Source: Gordonia malaquae NBRC 108250 (GTDB lineage: Bacteria; Actinomycetota; Actinomycetes; Mycobacteriales; Mycobacteriaceae). Taken from it: a DNA stretch of 64,000 nt. Every line of letters starts with the position of its first letter. Within the stretch, counting starts at the first letter, position 1. Position numbers and translations under genes: made by a program. Shown in pieces: positions 8,589-15,384 of this stretch. The DNA is taken from contig NZ_BAOP01000004.1 of NCBI RefSeq assembly GCF_000344135.1, positions 229,312 through 293,311 on the forward strand, given 5' to 3'. The notes under the pieces are model-generated. The model was not told where the DNA came from and did no database searches. It saw only the letters and a program-made list of their open reading frames with translations.

Positions 8589-9239
8589 CTAGACGACGTC
8601 CAACCCGGAGACCAGCCATCGACCGTCGGCCTTCACAAGTGCCAGTTCCACACGCGACTGCGACGGGTCCCCTTGGCCGAGGACCGGCGCATCCGGGCTG
8701 GTCACTGCCATGTCGAGAGCCACCAGAACCACGGCTCGATCAGGTTCGATGGACACGATGCCTGCACTGGTCGCCGAGCCCTTCGACGACGCCTTCGCCT
8801 CGTCGTTCGCCTTCCGCGCGAGCTGGGACGACTTGATGTATTCATCGGCGAACTCGGGAGTCGAGATCGCCCGGATGCGTCGATCGAGGTCGTCGTACTT
8901 ACCGAACCCGTAGGTGAACATCTCCGACGCGTACGTCTTCGCATCGCGGAGCGCACCCTCCTCGTCGGTGCCGCCGTCGTCGCCCGACGACGCCGCGAGG
9001 AGCACACCGAGCACGATCACCGCCACCGCAAGGACGGCCACAGCCGCACCCAGCGCGACGACGACGTTGCGTCCGCCGGACGTCGACGGCTCAGCCGTGT
9101 CGCTCGACTTCGCGATGTCGACGGTCTCGCTAGCCTTCTCTGCTTCCTCCGCGCGGATGCGTTCGCGATTCGCCCTGTTCACGGCGAGGAAGTCGTCACC
9201 GTCGAGAGGTGTCGGGCTGTCGTCAGAACTGGAGGGCAT
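8589..9239 (-). CDS. Mce-associated-type membrane protein
   Basis: A 216-residue protein with a charged N-terminus of about 60 residues, one transmembrane helix (VVVALGAAVAVLAVAVIVLGVLLAA) and an external C-terminal domain of about 130 residues. This layout, the DAKTYASEMFTYGF segment after the helix and the ending GRWLVSGLDVV match the small membrane proteins that accompany Mce lipid-import complexes. No mce genes are in the window, so this is an orphan copy. ATG at 9239 is preferred over the upstream TTG at 9248. A partner role in lipid import is known for the family and only inferred here. Confidence 0.65.
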   Translation of the reverse strand: MPSSSDDSPTPLDGDDFLAVNRANRERIRAEEAEKASETVDIAKSSDTAEPSTSGGRNVVVALGAAVAVLAVAVIVLGVLLAASSGDDGGTDEEGALRDAKTYASEMFTYGFGKYDDLDRRIRAISTPEFADEYIKSSQLARKANDEAKASSKGSATSAGIVSIEPDRAVVLVALDMAVTSPDAPVLGQGDPSQSRVELALVKADGRWLVSGLDVV

Positions 9240-9360
9240 GGGCACCAATGTAGCGGTATCTCCGTGTGCCCCTTGCCACAGCTCGTCTGATCACATATAT
9301 CTGATAACAGAGTGTCGCACATCGCGACGCAGGCACCTTCCAGCATCAGGAGACGTCCAC

Positions 9361-10500
9361 ATGGTCACTTTCACCCCAGAGCAGACTGCGTTCGCACAGG
9401 CAGTCACCGACTTCTGCCAGCGCGAGACCGGCACCCGCGAGCAGCGTGACAAGTGGACGAACAACGGCGAGGAGAATCACTCGCAGGAGTTGTACAAGAA
9501 GATGGCCGACCTCGGCTGGGCGGGCATCATCGTCCCGGAGGAGTTCGGTGGGGCCGGGGCGGGAAACGTGGAGCTCTGCATCTTCCTCGAAGAGGCCATT
9601 CGCAACCAAGCGCCGATCGGCGGAATCGGGCCGACACTGATCACCGCCGCGGCCTACGAGAAGTTCGCGAACGACGACCTCAAGCGCGAGGTGCTCGAAG
9701 GCGTCGTCGCGGGTGACGCGCTGTCGATCTCGATGTCCGAGCCCGAAGCCGGATCCGACGTCGGCGCCCTCACTTGCCGCGCAGAGAAGGTCGAGGGCGG
9801 CTGGGTCATCAACGGCCAGAAGACGTGGTGCTCGAACGCTCATTTCGCGAAGTCGATCCTGCTCATCGCCCGAACCGACCGCAGCGGAGGCAAGCACGAG
9901 GGTCTCACCCAGTTCCACATCCCCGCCGACACTCCCGGCCTGCAGATCTCGCAGATCGACACCCTCGGCGGCCGCGAGGTGAACGACCTCTACTTCACCG
10001 ATTGCAAAGTGCCCGATTCCGCCGTCGTCGGCCAGGTCGGCAACGGCTGGAAGCAGCTGATGGCAGGCCTCAACACCGAACGTCTCATCCTCGCCGCGAT
10101 GCAGCTCGGACTGGCGCAGCGCTCGTTCGACGACACGCTCGCGTTCATCACCGAGCGAAAGCAGTTCGGGCGGCCGATCGGCACGTTCCAGGCGTTGCGC
10201 CACCGGATGGCCGACCACGCCACGGAGATCGCGTGCACCAGGGAACTCGTCTACAGCGTGGCGAAGGCCGCCGACGCCAACCCCGACAAGCTGATGCCGC
10301 GCGAAGCGTCGATGGTCAAGCTCAAGGCCACCGAGACGAGCAAGGCGATGACGATCGACGGCATGCAGATGATGGGCGGCTACGGCTACGCCAAGGAGTT
10401 CGACGCCGAGCGGCTGATGCGCGGCGCGATCATCTCGACGGTGTTCGGCGGCACCAACGAGATCCAGCGGGATGTCATCGGAAAGACGTATGGACTCTGA
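9361..10500 (+). CDS. Acyl-CoA dehydrogenase (FadE type)
   Basis: A 379-residue flavoprotein that introduces the alpha-beta double bond into acyl-CoA. Seen: SMSEPEAGSDVGAL (FAD/substrate loop), NGQKTWCSNAH, ERKQFGRPIGTFQALRHRMAD and the signature MGGYGYAKEFDAERLMRGA. The loop that carries the catalytic glutamate in MCAD-like enzymes reads VFGGTNEIQ here, with Gly in place of Glu, so either the base lies elsewhere, as in some long-chain and isovaleryl enzymes, or the enzyme differs. AGGAG lies 8 bases before the ATG. The frame is open back to 8914 but that part is antisense to the preceding gene. The next gene overlaps its 3' end. Confidence 0.9.
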   Translation: MVTFTPEQTAFAQAVTDFCQRETGTREQRDKWTNNGEENHSQELYKKMADLGWAGIIVPEEFGGAGAGNVELCIFLEEAIRNQAPIGGIGPTLITAAAYEKFANDDLKREVLEGVVAGDALSISMSEPEAGSDVGALTCRAEKVEGGWVINGQKTWCSNAHFAKSILLIARTDRSGGKHEGLTQFHIPADTPGLQISQIDTLGGREVNDLYFTDCKVPDSAVVGQVGNGWKQLMAGLNTERLILAAMQLGLAQRSFDDTLAFITERKQFGRPIGTFQALRHRMADHATEIACTRELVYSVAKAADANPDKLMPREASMVKLKATETSKAMTIDGMQMMGGYGYAKEFDAERLMRGAIISTVFGGTNEIQRDVIGKTYGL

Positions 10501-11173
10501 CTCGGTCTCCAAGCCCGCACTGGGTCGGCGTCCGCAACTGTCGGAGGAGGTGGCGTCGGTCGTCCGACACAGGATCATGACGGCCGAGCTCCTCCCCGGC
10601 GAATGGGTCCGCCTCGACGAGACGGCCGCTGCGCTCGGGGTGAGCGTGACGCCGGTCCGAGAGGCACTGCTCACGCTGCGGGGCGAAGGCATGGTCGCCT
10701 TCGCCCCGCACCGCGGGTACACCGTGGCCGACCTGACCCGCACCGACGTCGCCGACCTGTTCTGGCTGCAGGGCGAAGCCGCAGCTCGCATCGCCCGACG
10801 GACATGTGTACTCATCACTCCGTCGGAGATCGATCAACTCTCGTGGGCGAACGCGAACCTCAGGGGCGCGGTCATGTCAGGAGACGCCGCCGCGATCGTC
10901 GAGGCCGAGTTCGATTTCCATCGGACGCACAATCACATCAGCGGCAGCGGAAAGCTCGCATGGATCCTGCAGAACGCGACGCGGTACACGCCGCACCAGC
11001 TGTACGCTCGCGACCCCGAGTGGGCGCGCGAGGCGCTCGAAGCCCACGAGGAGTTGATCAACGCGTATCGCGCAGGTGACGGCGAGGCCGCGGCCGGTGC
11101 CGTCCGTCGCCAGTTCGACGACGGCGCCGCCCGCCTCATCGGACACCTCGAATCCACTCCGATCTGGGACTGA
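10490..11173 (+). CDS. GntR-family regulator with FCD domain
   Basis: A 227-residue transcription factor. The winged helix occupies about residues 10-75 (RLDETAAALGVSVTPVREALLTL), followed by the all-helical FCD ligand domain with metal-ligand-like residues in EFDFHRTHN and EALEAHEELI. The chosen start, ATG 10490, overlaps the last codons of the acyl-CoA dehydrogenase gene and has GGAAAG 6 bases upstream; another ATG at 10472 is possible. Overlap implies co-transcription, so it probably controls the dehydrogenase in response to an acid or its CoA ester. It is the last chromosomal gene before tRNA-Asn. Confidence 0.85.
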   Translation: MDSDSVSKPALGRRPQLSEEVASVVRHRIMTAELLPGEWVRLDETAAALGVSVTPVREALLTLRGEGMVAFAPHRGYTVADLTRTDVADLFWLQGEAAARIARRTCVLITPSEIDQLSWANANLRGAVMSGDAAAIVEAEFDFHRTHNHISGSGKLAWILQNATRYTPHQLYARDPEWAREALEAHEELINAYRAGDGEAAAGAVRRQFDDGAARLIGHLESTPIWD

Positions 11174-11236
11174 CCAGCCGTTTTGCACCGCACAGAATCC
11201 ATGCGCTAGAGTTTGACCTCGGTTCGGAAAGAACAT

Positions 11237-11309
11237 TCCCCCATAGCTCAATTGGCAGAGCAGCCGACTGTTAATCGGCAGGTTACTGGTTCGAGTCCAG
11301 TTGGGGGAG
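11237..11309 (+). tRNA. tRNA-Asn (GTT)
   Basis: A 73-base cloverleaf: acceptor stem TCCCCCA with TGGGGGA, D-arm AGCTCAATTGGCAGAGC, anticodon stem-loop CCGACTGTTAATCGG with anticodon GTT, and T-arm CTGGTTCGAGTCCAG. The CCA end is not encoded. The gene is complete; its 3' end is the attachment site of the two elements to its right. Confidence 0.95.
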
Positions 11310-11310
11310 C
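11290..11310 (+). other. att core copy 1 (3' end of tRNA-Asn)
   Basis: TTCGAGTCCAGTTGGGGGAGC, covering the T-loop to the end of tRNA-Asn, recurs exactly at 36832 and 47718. This is the left junction of element 1, and the element restores the tRNA 3' end. Exact crossover bases cannot be fixed from sequence. Confidence 0.9.
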
Positions 11311-11315
11311 TTCAA

Positions 11316-11341
11316 GAAACCCGCTGGTGACAGCGGGTTTC
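11316..11341 (+). terminator. Terminator after tRNA-Asn, carried by element 1
   Basis: Stem GAAACCCGCTG / CAGCGGGTTTC with a 4-base loop and a T-rich tail (TTGCTTTTCT), 6 bases after the att core. By position it belongs to the left end of element 1; similar hairpins follow the other two att copies. Confidence 0.8.
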
Positions 11342-11371
11342 TTGCTTTTCTACCGACGAGTAAGTTTGCGG

Positions 11372-11390
11372 ATGGGTACTTGGTGGGTAC
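11372..11390. promoter_or_regulatory. Candidate integrase arm sites, left end of element 1
   Basis: ATGGGTAC (11372-11379) and GTGGGTAC (11383-11390) form a direct pair about 60 bases inside the left att. The same octamer recurs four times near the right end of element 1 (36704-36826), as expected for arm-type sites of the element 1 integrase. Confidence 0.5.
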
Positions 11391-11565
11391 CTCGGAATCC
11401 CTGATGCGCCGTAAGTTGCTTGCGTTTGTCTGCGGTTATTGCCTACGGTGTGGGCACCACTTCTTCGAGGGTTGGAAGACCCCAGCGGCCGCCCCGGCCG
11501 CGGCTGAAGCGCTTCGGGCACTGAGACGCCCGGCACCGGCGAGGCCGGCTGCAGGACTGGGCGTT

Positions 11566-11588
11566 CAGAGGCATTCAGACCTCTGGAG
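11566..11588 (+). promoter_or_regulatory. Hairpin overlapping the ribosome site of the excisionase-like gene
   Basis: CAGAGG (11566-11571) pairs with CCTCTG (11580-11585), and the last base of the stem is the first G of the GGAG ribosome site at 11585-11588. The hairpin could limit translation of the gene starting at 11594. Confidence 0.35.
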
Positions 11589-11593
11589 AAGAA

Positions 11594-11797
11594 GTGTCCG
11601 AAACGAACCTGCTCGATGATGATCTGCGGGCGTTCCGCGCGAGCACCGTCGCCGAAAGGCTCGACGTCTCCGTCGACACCGTCATCCGACTTGTCGACTC
11701 CGGCGAGCTGCGCTCGATCCGGCCGCGTGAGCGCGGACGAGTGCTGCTGATCTCGGCAGCGTCACTGCGGCGGTACATCTACGGGGACAGCGAGTGA
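11594..11797 (+). CDS. Excisionase-like small HTH protein of element 1
   Basis: A 67-residue protein made almost wholly of a MerR/AlpA-type winged helix: TVAERLDVSVDTVIRLVDSG, the wing with RPRERGRVLLIS, and the end SLRRYIYG. Such proteins bend DNA at att to direct excision. Start GTG 11594 has GGAGAAGAA just upstream. It matches the gene at the same place in element 2 (37222; shared RLVDSGEL/RLIDAGEL and RRYIYG/RDYLYG). It sits about 280 bases from att, at the opposite end of the element from the integrase. Excisionase function is inferred. Confidence 0.75.
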   Translation: MSETNLLDDDLRAFRASTVAERLDVSVDTVIRLVDSGELRSIRPRERGRVLLISAASLRRYIYGDSE

Positions 11798-12000
11798 CGC
11801 AGGGATTGCGGCCACTCACGCCGGTACTCCCCCGGCGATGCTCGACGTAAGCAGCAGGAGCAGTAGCAACAGCGCCACCGCGGCCACCTCGGTGATGATC
11901 GACGACTCCACAACAGCAGCCGGCCACCGCGGCCACCCTCGGTTACACACGACTCCACGGCCGCAACACGCACCGCAGCGCCCCGGCGCTCCTCCCGAGG

Positions 12001-12180
12001 GTCGGTTGGGTCGGTTGGGTCGGTTCGAATTCCGCTACGCGCATGCGGAAATTTTTCCGTGCGCCTCGGTGAGTGTCACATTTACATCACCTGTCACATG
12101 TGCCCCATTCCAGGGTGTCGCACGTTTTCATTTCGTGTATGTGGGAGCCAAAAGCAACCGACCCAACCGACCCAACCGAC
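12001..12180. repeat. Long inverted repeat built of GGTCGGTT units, possible origin or operator region
   Basis: A 25-base arm at 12001-12025, three copies of GTCGGTT separated by GG, has an exact reverse complement at 12156-12180. Between the arms lie a smaller hairpin (GCGGAAA...TTTCCG, about 12045-12059) and two TGTCACAT boxes (about 12073-12105). The 717 bases from 11798 to 12514 carry no convincing gene. The place, directly before the replication operon, suggests a replication origin or the control region of that operon. The arms are too far apart for a terminator. Confidence 0.7.
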
Positions 12181-12415
12181 TCTTGCCTCCGACGCAGCCC
12201 CGTAGGCGAGCGCTCCGTGATACTCTGGTCGTAGTTGTCAGGGGCCGCTACGCCAGGTTCCTGGCAAGGGATAACCCCGAGGATGGACGTCAGTCCACGG
12301 TGTAGCCACCGAACGGCCGAGCAGCCGGTACTCCTCCGACGTGACGCAGGATCTCGCCCGGCAGGCGAGGCGACATAAGAGGCTGGGTAGGGAGTTAGCG
12401 CTCCTGTAAAGCACC

Positions 12416-12458
12416 GGGCGGATTCGTTCCGCCAACGAGGCACGGAACGAATCCGCCC
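12416..12458 (+). repeat. Perfect 16-bp hairpin in the leader of the replication operon
   Basis: GGGCGGATTCGTTCCG (12416-12431) and CGGAACGAATCCGCCC (12443-12458) form a perfect stem with an 11-base loop. It is not followed by a T-tract, so it is more likely an RNA or DNA structural element of the leader (about 12230-12514) than a terminator. Confidence 0.65.
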
Positions 12459-12482
12459 AGGTATCGCCGGGAAAGCACCCCT

Positions 12483-12513
12483 CTCCGGACAGTTCAAGCT
12501 GTCTGGAGTTTTT
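12483..12513 (+). promoter_or_regulatory. Terminator-like hairpin burying a ribosome site
   Basis: CTCCGGACAG (12483-12492) pairs with CTGTCTGGAG (12499-12508; one G-T pair), followed by five Ts. The right arm ends in the GGAG that serves the ATG at 12515. It could work as an attenuator or as a cover for the ribosome site. Confidence 0.45.
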
Positions 12514-12514
12514 C

Positions 12515-12862
12515 ATGGGTTGCACCCTTGAGGTGGCCGCTCTCGCGGCCCCCGAAATGTGGACCACCGGCGACGCCGTCGCCGCTGGTTGGGGCTATTC
12601 CACCGTCCGTAAGTACATCACGGACGGTTTGATGCCGTCTGCGGAGAAGGTTCAGGGCCAGTGGCGGTTCGACCGCGCCGAACTCGAAGCGCTGCGCGAG
12701 CCCGTCCCGGCGGACATCGCGCCTGCCGTCGAAGTTCTGAGTGATCCGGTCCGGGAGTGGACGCTGGAGCAGGTGGCATCTGCTCCGCCGATGAATGCGC
12801 GTGAAGCGCGCGTTGTGGCCGCGATCTTCCGGCGCACCGCCAAGGCGGGTGTCGCGGGGTGA
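12515..12862 (+). CDS. HTH DNA-binding protein at the head of the replication operon
   Basis: A 115-residue protein with an excisionase/MerR-like helix-turn-helix at residues 15-60 (MWTTGDAVAAGWGYSTVRKYITDGLMPSAEK, wing QGQWRFDRAELEAL). The C-terminal half is helical and ends in a basic patch (FRRTAKAG). Its stop codon overlaps the GTG start of the primase-helicase gene, so translation is probably coupled. It may bind the repeats upstream and control, or help start, replication. It differs from the excisionase at 11594 and has no counterpart in element 2. Confidence 0.7.
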   Translation: MGCTLEVAALAAPEMWTTGDAVAAGWGYSTVRKYITDGLMPSAEKVQGQWRFDRAELEALREPVPADIAPAVEVLSDPVREWTLEQVASAPPMNAREARVVAAIFRRTAKAGVAG

Positions 12863-15384
12863 TCGCAGAAGAAAACCCCGGATGCCAGTCCGGGGTCTCC
12901 ACGAATCCTGCGTCTCACGGCACGGAGTCTGTGTCTCACTATATGGGACATGCTGACGGGGCCGCAAGCGGTGCTGTGTCAATCGCGCCGGAGCATGTCG
13001 ACGAACTCGCTGTGTCCGCCGTTCCGCTCGATGTGGCCAAGGAGCACGGCGTCTACACGGCGACGGATCGTGACGGGTTGCCCGGATGGGCGCAGTGGCT
13101 CGACGACAAGTTCGGCACCGTGATCTACCCGGTGCTCTGCTACCCGATGGTCGAGCCCGATGGGTCGATCACTGGCCAGGTCAAGCCGGCTGCGGGCTCT
13201 GTGGTCGACAACGACGGCAACGAGATGAAGTACGTCTCCCCTGCCGGGGCCGAGTCTCCGCAGTTCCCGGCCGTTCGCGTGGTCGACACCCCTGCCGGGG
13301 TGATCATCGCCGAAGGCGTGAAGCAGGCACTGGCGCTGGCCGCGTACGCTCCAGCCGACTGGTCGATCTACCGGATCTGTGGGATCACCGGCTGGGTGCG
13401 CGATGGCGTGCCCACCAAGCACCTCCGCGTGGTCCGGGGTCACGGTGTCGTCATCGTGCCGGATGCGGATGCCTCCACCAAGCGCGCGGTGTACGACGGC
13501 GCCGCCGAGCTCGGAGCTGCGTGCGCGATGCGCCGAGCAGAATCTGTGCGGTTCGCCCGCGTGGCCGGGTTCGGCAACACCGGTATCGACGACCTCCTGG
13601 GCGCGTGCGCTGATGACGACGAACGCCGTGAGATGGTCCTGGACCTGTTGGCAGCAGCATCGGACAAGCCTGCGAAGACCCCGCCGAAGGGTTTGACCGC
13701 CACACAACGCAAAGAGAACGAGGCCAGTCGCGCTGCCGCTCGACTGGCCGCTGAACGGCGCAACGATCCGCGGCCTGTCATCCATGTCGGCGAGGACCGC
13801 TTCCAGGTCATCCACCAGCTCGACACCTTATTGCACCGCTGGTTCGACGGCCGGGTGCTGTTCCGACACGGTGATGCCCTTGGACAGATTGTGACTGAGG
13901 AGCGCGGGCCGGTGGTCAATGCGGTGACGCAGGGTGCCTTCGCCGACCTCGTGTCACAGGTGGCGATCACGGTCGACGGCGCTGTCCGCGACGACGGAAA
14001 GGGTTGCTCTCACCCCTTCGCCTGGCCCGACAAGAACACTCTCGCCGCCGTCGAGTCGCGTTTTCGCACCTACATGCCGCTTGATGGTGTTAGCGGTGTG
14101 CCGCTGGTGCGGGCAGATGGGTCCGTCGTCACAGCCGCTGGGTACGACGCCGAAACGCGGCACTACGTCCATCTCACCGACGACCTGATCGGTCTGGATG
14201 TACCCGACAGTCCGACACGGCAGGACATCGGTGACGCCGTGCAACTTCTGGTGGTCGACCTGCTCGGGGACTTCGCGTTCAAGGACCGATCCGACGTCGC
14301 GCATGCGATAGCGGCCATCCTGACCCCGCTTGTGCGCACGTTGTTGCCGACGAGCCCTGGCTTCGCCGTGAACGGCCTCCAGATGGGGATCGGCAAGGGT
14401 TTGCTGCTGTTCGTGATCTCGACGGTGGTCTCCGGGCTCATGCCTCCGCTGGCGATGCTTCCCTCGAATGAGGATGAGATGCGCAAGTCGTTGACGGCGA
14501 TCTTGCACAGCGGCCAGACGATCGTCTTCTTCGATGAGACGGCCGAACTCGATTCGGCGGTGCTCAACGGCTTTATGACCGCTGAGAGATGGTCGGATCG
14601 ACGTTTGGGTGTCACGGAGCGGATCGAGATGCCGAACACGGCCGTCGTTTTTTTCGCCGGCAATCAGATGGTCATCCTGGGTGATGCGGCGCGGCGCATT
14701 GTCCAGATCCGACTCCATACCGATGAGCCCAACCCGGAGAACCGCACTGGCTTCCGTCATTCGGACCTCAAGGGGTGGGTGGTCGAGAACCGTGCGCGGC
14801 TCCTGCGAGCGTGCCTGGTGCTGATCCGTGCGTGGTTCGATGCCGGTCAGCCGGTCCCGGACCACAGCTTCCGCATGGGCTCCTTCGAGAGGTGGCAGGA
14901 CATGATCGGCGGAATCCTGATGGTCGCCGGCATCGAGGGCTTCACCGAGGGTATGGCCGAGCAACGCGCGGACGCCGACTTCGAGGGTCAGCACTGGGCC
15001 GCTCATCTGGCCTGGTTGTCGGACAAGTACGGCGACGGCGAGTTCACCGCGCGAACCGCGGCCGACGACCTGCGCTATGACGACGAGGCTGAGTACCCGC
15101 CGGGCCTGGAGAACCTGGTCGAGAAGTCTTCGGCCGCCCGTGAGTTGGGCAAGGCGTGGTCCAAACAAACCGATCGTTGGCGTCCGAACGGTCTGCGGAT
15201 CGTCCGGTCGGTCGCCGGTCAGGGCGGCCGGATGAAGTGGCGGATCGAGCAGTTCGACGAAACAGCCGGGGGCCCCGTTGAATCTGCTGCGGCGACTTCT
15301 GCGCCTCCGCCTGCGCCGAAGATGCCCGCTGAGGGTGGTCGTCCGATGCCGGTCATCACCGATCTCGACGAAGGGGTGGCGTGA
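12859..15384 (+). CDS. TOPRIM primase-helicase (DUF3854-like plus AAA/SF3-like helicase)
   Basis: An 841-residue replication protein. Residues about 60-255 match the DUF3854/TOPRIM fold seen in plasmid and phage primases: VIIAEGVKQALAL carries the TOPRIM glutamate and VVIVPDADASTKRAV the DxD-type acid pair. Residues about 430-680 form an ATPase: Walker A GIGKG near 509-513, Walker B IVFFDETAEL near 554-563, and a sensor segment VVFFAGNQM. The C-terminus is Pro-rich and probably flexible. It would prime and unwind DNA for the polymerase encoded next, whose start overlaps its stop. The GTG start overlaps the stop of the HTH gene. The primase role is inferred from the fold. Confidence 0.75.
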   Translation: MIAEENPGCQSGVSTNPASHGTESVSHYMGHADGAASGAVSIAPEHVDELAVSAVPLDVAKEHGVYTATDRDGLPGWAQWLDDKFGTVIYPVLCYPMVEPDGSITGQVKPAAGSVVDNDGNEMKYVSPAGAESPQFPAVRVVDTPAGVIIAEGVKQALALAAYAPADWSIYRICGITGWVRDGVPTKHLRVVRGHGVVIVPDADASTKRAVYDGAAELGAACAMRRAESVRFARVAGFGNTGIDDLLGACADDDERREMVLDLLAAASDKPAKTPPKGLTATQRKENEASRAAARLAAERRNDPRPVIHVGEDRFQVIHQLDTLLHRWFDGRVLFRHGDALGQIVTEERGPVVNAVTQGAFADLVSQVAITVDGAVRDDGKGCSHPFAWPDKNTLAAVESRFRTYMPLDGVSGVPLVRADGSVVTAAGYDAETRHYVHLTDDLIGLDVPDSPTRQDIGDAVQLLVVDLLGDFAFKDRSDVAHAIAAILTPLVRTLLPTSPGFAVNGLQMGIGKGLLLFVISTVVSGLMPPLAMLPSNEDEMRKSLTAILHSGQTIVFFDETAELDSAVLNGFMTAERWSDRRLGVTERIEMPNTAVVFFAGNQMVILGDAARRIVQIRLHTDEPNPENRTGFRHSDLKGWVVENRARLLRACLVLIRAWFDAGQPVPDHSFRMGSFERWQDMIGGILMVAGIEGFTEGMAEQRADADFEGQHWAAHLAWLSDKYGDGEFTARTAADDLRYDDEAEYPPGLENLVEKSSAARELGKAWSKQTDRWRPNGLRIVRSVAGQGGRMKWRIEQFDETAGGPVESAAATSAPPPAPKMPAEGGRPMPVITDLDEGVA

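Noticed and set aside
9346..10818. Minus-strand open frame (490 codons) opposite the acyl-CoA dehydrogenase
   Set aside because: Antisense to an intact dehydrogenase and GntR gene; no motif.
11838..12305. Open frame across the GGTCGGTT inverted repeat
   Set aside because: Low-complexity product and no ribosome site; the inverted repeat indicates a noncoding role.
13954..15168. Minus-strand open frame (404 codons) opposite the primase-helicase
   Set aside because: Antisense shadow; the plus strand carries Walker A and B and TOPRIM motifs.
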